Assembly: GCF_900129775.1 (NCBI RefSeq)
Contig: NZ_FQWV01000002.1
Location: 310,001-374,000, forward strand
From: Halobaculum gomorrense
Lineage (GTDB): Archaea; Halobacteriota; Halobacteria; Halobacteriales; Haloferacaceae
Direction of reading: 5' to 3'
Length of the DNA stretch: 64,000 nt
Made by a program: the position numbers and the translations under genes. Each line of letters opens with the position of its first letter. Within the stretch, counting starts at the first letter, position 1. The notes beneath the pieces are model-generated. The model made no database searches, was not told the DNA's origin, and saw only the letters and a program-made list of their open reading frames with translations. Below are positions 60,817-64,000 of this stretch, piece after piece.

Positions 60817-61668
60817 TTACCGACCGTCGTTGCCGCGGGCGCCCTCGTCGTCATCCTCGTCGTCTTCCGCTTCCTCTTCGTCATCGTCATCGTCGTCATC
60901 GTCGTCATCGTCGCTGTTCGGACCGACGTCCTCGGGAGGACCGCGACGGTCGTCGTCGGTCTCGTTCCCGTCGTCACTGTCGTCGCTCGGACCGACATCC
61001 TCGGGCGGGCCACGGCGGTCGTCGTCGGTCTCGTTCCCGTCGTCACCGTCGGGACCGACGCCGGCGGGCGGACCGCGCTCGCCGTCGGAGGCGTTCCCGG
61101 CGACTGAGCTGACCGCCTCGCCGAGCGTGCTGGCGTTCGTCTCGCCGCTCAGGAACGCGTTGATCGCGGCGACGACGGCCTTCGCGTTCTCAGAGGCGTC
61201 GGAGGGCAGGGCGATCGCGGGCCCGCGACGGTCGGTCTCGTTTTCGTCAGTCTCGTTCTCCTCCGCCTCCTCGACATCGGCCTCGAACTCGGCCTCCACG
61301 ACGGTCACCGAGCCGTTCTCGAACGCGAGTTCGACCTCGCCGGAGACGTTCTCCCCGGTCACGTCGAGTTCGACCTCGTCGGTCTCGGAGTCGTTCACGT
61401 CGAACGTGACCGCGCCCTCGGCGTCAGTGGTGCCGACGAGCGCGTCGTCCCGGGCGACCGACAGCCCCTCGACGCCGCTTCCGTTCGCGGTCACGGTGAA
61501 CGTCACCGTCCCGTTGTCGTAGGACGCGTCGGCCTCGTACTCGTCGACGGAGGCGTCGGTCGCGGCGGTCGTCGTCCCTGTTCCGGTACTCGTCGCGGCC
61601 GCGCCCACGCCGGCGCTCACGAGGAGCGTGGCAAGGGCGACCGCGAGCAGCTTTTTCGCGCTCATCAC
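60817..61668 (-). CDS. Secreted acidic protein with DDDRRGPPEDVGP repeats, 283 aa
   Basis: A Sec-type signal peptide (residues 1-25) is followed by an Ig-like beta domain (about 35-130: ASYDNGTVTFTVTANGSGVE) with Asn-X-Ser/Thr sites, an acidic linker, and a short helical part (about 155-190). The repeat tail contains DDDRRGPPEDVGP twice plus a shorter unit, ending in a run of Asp and Glu. No cell-wall anchor motif is visible. It may be a surface or released protein; the tail could bind cations. The start at 61668 or the next ATG (61665) are equivalent. Confidence 0.72.
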   Translation of the reverse strand: MMSAKKLLAVALATLLVSAGVGAAATSTGTGTTTAATDASVDEYEADASYDNGTVTFTVTANGSGVEGLSVARDDALVGTTDAEGAVTFDVNDSETDEVELDVTGENVSGEVELAFENGSVTVVEAEFEADVEEAEENETDENETDRRGPAIALPSDASENAKAVVAAINAFLSGETNASTLGEAVSSVAGNASDGERGPPAGVGPDGDDGNETDDDRRGPPEDVGPSDDSDDGNETDDDRRGPPEDVGPNSDDDDDDDDDDDEEEAEDDEDDDEGARGNDGR

Positions 61669-61857
61669 GTCCCCACCCTGTTACCCCGAGATAATGAAGG
61701 GGGTCAACGACGAACTCGATTTCCGGGATTTGAAGCCCTGTAAAGCCCAATTAAACCCGATTAAGACCGCTCGACGACCGTTTGTTTTGCATTGGGACGT
61801 GTGTGACCATTCGGCGCCCGGGCACGGATCACCTGCTGTCTCTCGTCGCGTCGCGGC

Positions 61858-62193
61858 TCACGCGTCGGCGACAAGCTCGTCGGCGACGACCGCCGCCGAG
61901 AGCAGGTCGGGATCGACCGCCAGATCGGTCTGTCCCTTCGCGAACTCCGGCAGCGTCTCGGTCGCATAGACGATCGCGCGCACGTCGGGATTGCGCTCCT
62001 TCGCGACGGCGATGCCCGTTGCCTCGGTCAGGTCGGTGAGGACGAACAGGGCCGCGTCGTCGATCCCGGCGTCGTCGAGCGTGCCGCCGGTGACGGCGCC
62101 GTCGATGTGGGAGACGGCAACGTCGTGGGATTCGAGTTCGCCGGCGAGGTCTTCGGCGTCGGGTCCGGCGACGATGGCGGAGATGTCGGCCAT
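61858..62193 (-). CDS. DUF7126-like Rossmann-type protein, 111 aa
   Basis: A small alpha/beta protein: ISAIVAGPDAEDLAGELESH, AALFVLTDLTEATGIAVAKE, VRAIVYATETLPEFAKGQTD and AAVVADELVADA form a half-Rossmann pattern similar to TrkA-N/receiver folds. From memory, haloarchaea keep this family (DUF7126) next to guaAb and pyrG, as here. No nucleotide-binding Gly-rich loop is evident. A regulatory role in nucleotide metabolism is an inference from the neighbourhood. Confidence 0.75.
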   Translation of the reverse strand: MADISAIVAGPDAEDLAGELESHDVAVSHIDGAVTGGTLDDAGIDDAALFVLTDLTEATGIAVAKERNPDVRAIVYATETLPEFAKGQTDLAVDPDLLSAAVVADELVADA

Positions 62194-62308
62194 GACCGAA
62201 GGAAGTCCGGTAGCGGGGATAAGCTTCGTGTCTCGGCGTCGACGGAGGGAGATCCCGGCGGGCCCGCCCGATCGGAGCGCCGAGCCGCGTCCCTCGCCGA
62301 CCGGAGCC

Positions 62309-63226
62309 TCACTCGTATTCGATCGTCGCGGGCGGCTTGTGCGTCACGTCGTACACCACCCGAGCCACGTCGTCGTTCTCGCCGGTGATCCGCGACTGGA
62401 TGCGCTGGAGCGTCTCCCAGGGGAGGTTCTGCGCCCGCGCGGTCATCCCGTCGCGGCTCTCGACCGAGCGGACGGAGACGACCCAGCCGTGGACGCGGTT
62501 GTCGCCCTTCACGCCGGTCGCTTTCCCGATGACGGCGGCGAACGCCTGCCACGGCTCGTGTTCCGCGACCTCCTCCTCGACGATGTGGCACGACTCGCGG
62601 GCCACCTTCAGCTTCTCCTCGGTGATCTCGCCGATGATGCGGACGGCGAGTCCGGGACCGGGGAACGGCATGCGCTCGGAGATCACGGCCTCCAGGTCGA
62701 GCGCGCGGGCGACCTCGCGAACCTCGTCCTTGTAGAGGTCGCGAACCGGCTCGACGATTCCCTCGAAGTCGACCACGTCGGGCAGGCCGCCGACGTTGTG
62801 GTGGGATTTGATGTTCCCCTCGCTTTCGATACGGTCGGGGTAGATCGTCCCCTGCACGAGGTACTCCGCGTCCGTCTCGTTCGCCTCGCGCTCGAACTCC
62901 CGGATGAACTGCTCGCCGATGACGTGGCGCTTCTCCTCGGGGTCGGTGACGCCCGCGAGCGCGTCGAGGAAGCGGTCCTGCGCCTCGACGACCTCCAGCG
63001 ACTCCATGAAGGAGAACGTCTCGCGGATCTGGTCGGTCTCGCCTTTGCGCATCAGGCCGGTGTCGACGTACACAGGGGTGAGCTGCTCGCCGATGGCGCG
63101 GTAGGTGATCGCCGCCGCGACCGACGAGTCGACGCCCCCCGAGAGGGCGATGATCGCGTTCGCGTCGCCCACGGCCTCCTTGATCTCCGTCGTCGCTTCG
63201 TCGATGAACTCGTCGACGTTCACCAT
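62309..63226 (-). CDS. guaAb: GMP synthase, ATP-pyrophosphatase subunit
   Basis: In archaea GMP synthase is split; this subunit activates XMP with ATP and accepts ammonia from the separate amidotransferase GuaAa, which is not in the window. The 305-residue protein has the PP-loop [13 protein letters not shown] (about residues 26-38), then [25 protein letters not shown] and the C-terminal dimerisation part with [12 protein letters not shown] and the final [12 protein letters not shown] 63226 overlaps the stop of pyrG (TGATG), so the genes are co-translated. Confidence 0.96.
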   Translation of the reverse strand: MVNVDEFIDEATTEIKEAVGDANAIIALSGGVDSSVAAAITYRAIGEQLTPVYVDTGLMRKGETDQIRETFSFMESLEVVEAQDRFLDALAGVTDPEEKRHVIGEQFIREFEREANETDAEYLVQGTIYPDRIESEGNIKSHHNVGGLPDVVDFEGIVEPVRDLYKDEVREVARALDLEAVISERMPFPGPGLAVRIIGEITEEKLKVARESCHIVEEEVAEHEPWQAFAAVIGKATGVKGDNRVHGWVVSVRSVESRDGMTARAQNLPWETLQRIQSRITGENDDVARVVYDVTHKPPATIEYE

Positions 63227-64000
63227 CAGGCGGTCACCTCCTCGTCGGCGACGGCGTCGCGTTCGTCCGTCGACTCCGCCACGTCCGAATCCGTCTCATC
63301 GAGAACCGCATCAAGGAGGCCGACGAACGGCGGCGAGGCGCGATCAGGGCGCGAACGGAACTCGGGGTGGAACTGTGTGCCGACGAAGTACGGGTGGTCG
63401 TCGCGTTCGAGGATCTCCATACGCGGTCCTGCGCGCCCCGAGAAGACGAGTCCGTCGGTCTCCAGCTCGTCGATGTAGTTCGGGTTCACCTCGTAGCGGT
63501 GGCGGTGACGCTCCGTACAGGAGTCGGCACCGTAGATTCGCTCGGCGAGCGTGCCGGGCTCGATCTCCGTCTCGTGGGCGCCCAGGCGCATCGTGCCGCC
63601 CATGTCCTCCTCGTCGTGCTGGTCGGGCAGCAGGTCGATGACGGGGTACGGGGTCTCCGGCTCGAACTCTGCGGAGTCGGCGTCCGTCCAGCCGAGGACG
63701 TTGCGGGCGTGTTCGACGACGGCCATCTGAAAGCCTAGGCAGAGGCCGAGGAACGGAACGTCGTGCTCGCGGGCGTAGCGCACCGCCTCGACTTTCCCCT
63801 CGGTGCCGCGGGAGCCGAAGCCGCCGGGGACAACGATGCCGCCGGCCGATTCGAGGCGGTTCGCGTGGGCGCCGTCGGCCTCGTCGGCGTCGACCCAGAC
63901 GACGTTCACGTCGACGCCGTGTTCGAGCCCGGCGTGTTTGAGCGCCTCATGGACGCTCATGTACGCGTCCTCCAAGTCGTACTTGCCGACGAGGGCGATG
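63226..64000 (-). CDS. pyrG: CTP synthase, C-terminal part (5' end outside window)
   Basis: CTP synthase makes CTP from UTP, ATP and glutamine. The window holds the last 257 residues or so: the end of the linker ([20 protein letters not shown]) and the class-I glutaminase domain with [13 protein letters not shown], the nucleophile in [16 protein letters not shown], and the His-Glu pair in [13 protein letters not shown] tail of about 30 acidic residues follows. The reading frame continues beyond position 64000. It overlaps guaAb by the TGATG junction. Confidence 0.95.
   Translation of the reverse strand, partial: IALVGKYDLEDAYMSVHEALKHAGLEHGVDVNVVWVDADEADGAHANRLESAGGIVVPGGFGSRGTEGKVEAVRYAREHDVPFLGLCLGFQMAVVEHARNVLGWTDADSAEFEPETPYPVIDLLPDQHDEEDMGGTMRLGAHETEIEPGTLAERIYGADSCTERHRHRYEVNPNYIDELETDGLVFSGRAGPRMEILERDDHPYFVGTQFHPEFRSRPDRASPPFVGLLDAVLDETDSDVAESTDERDAVADEEVTA

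Overview
The window comes from a haloarchaeon. It is GC-rich, its proteins are strongly acidic, and it carries archaeal signature genes: a Cbf5-type pseudouridine synthase, archaeal CMP kinase, RadB, ribosomal protein S8e, a split GMP synthase, Cdc48-type AAA ATPase, a halobacterial transducer, and AbrB-PhoU and DUF7126-like proteins. Gene content would suit Halorubrum or a relative (Haloferacales), but that placement is an inference. There are two clearly different parts.

Positions 1-29160 are accessory DNA that ends exactly at the 3' end of a tRNA-Pro(GGG) gene (29161-29231, minus strand). This is the normal geometry of an integrated element. The left flank (1-3000, all minus) holds the start of a probable restriction-methylase, two small unknown genes, a D12-class adenine methylase, a small winged-helix protein and a short tyrosine recombinase. 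An AT-richer membrane/coiled-coil gene and an AbrB-like regulator follow. From 4462 to 20658 runs one very long plus-strand operon of about 24 genes. Almost all overlap by a few bases, some through tiny bridging ORFs. It encodes about 14 small membrane proteins, a 593-residue multipass protein with signal peptide, an unknown helical protein, a GINS-like protein, an MCM helicase, a VirD4/HerA-like P-loop ATPase and a 1540-residue repeat-rich surface protein. I read it as a self-replicating element that builds a membrane structure (virus particle, plasmid vesicle or transfer apparatus) with its own replicative helicase. From 20.7 to 22.6 kb there is a dead and a live copy of one HTH gene around a lamin-tail membrane protein, then a hairpin-rich non-coding stretch (possible origin or terminator). 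From 29103 down to 22644 a second fully overlapping operon (minus, eight genes) carries zinc-ribbon proteins, a C5 cytosine methylase, a three-part DUF6884-like/methylase/Dam-like fusion and a large haloarchaeal DUF7845-like protein.

Positions 29232-64000 are ordinary chromosome: aspartoacylase-family hydrolase, cbf5-cmk, a transcription regulator, His-rich MoaB, an XRE regulator with a membrane partner and a doubled palindromic operator, an alcohol dehydrogenase, an epoxide-hydrolase-like protein, UbiB-type kinase, Hsp20, two moeA genes, an AbrB-PhoU regulator, an ECF transporter (S component, fused A subunits, T), phoU, cdc48, larC, a chemotaxis transducer, radB, rps8e, secreted proteins, and the guaAb-pyrG end.

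I see no rRNA, CRISPR array or insertion sequence. The left end of the element, and any second copy of the tRNA 3' end, are not in the window.
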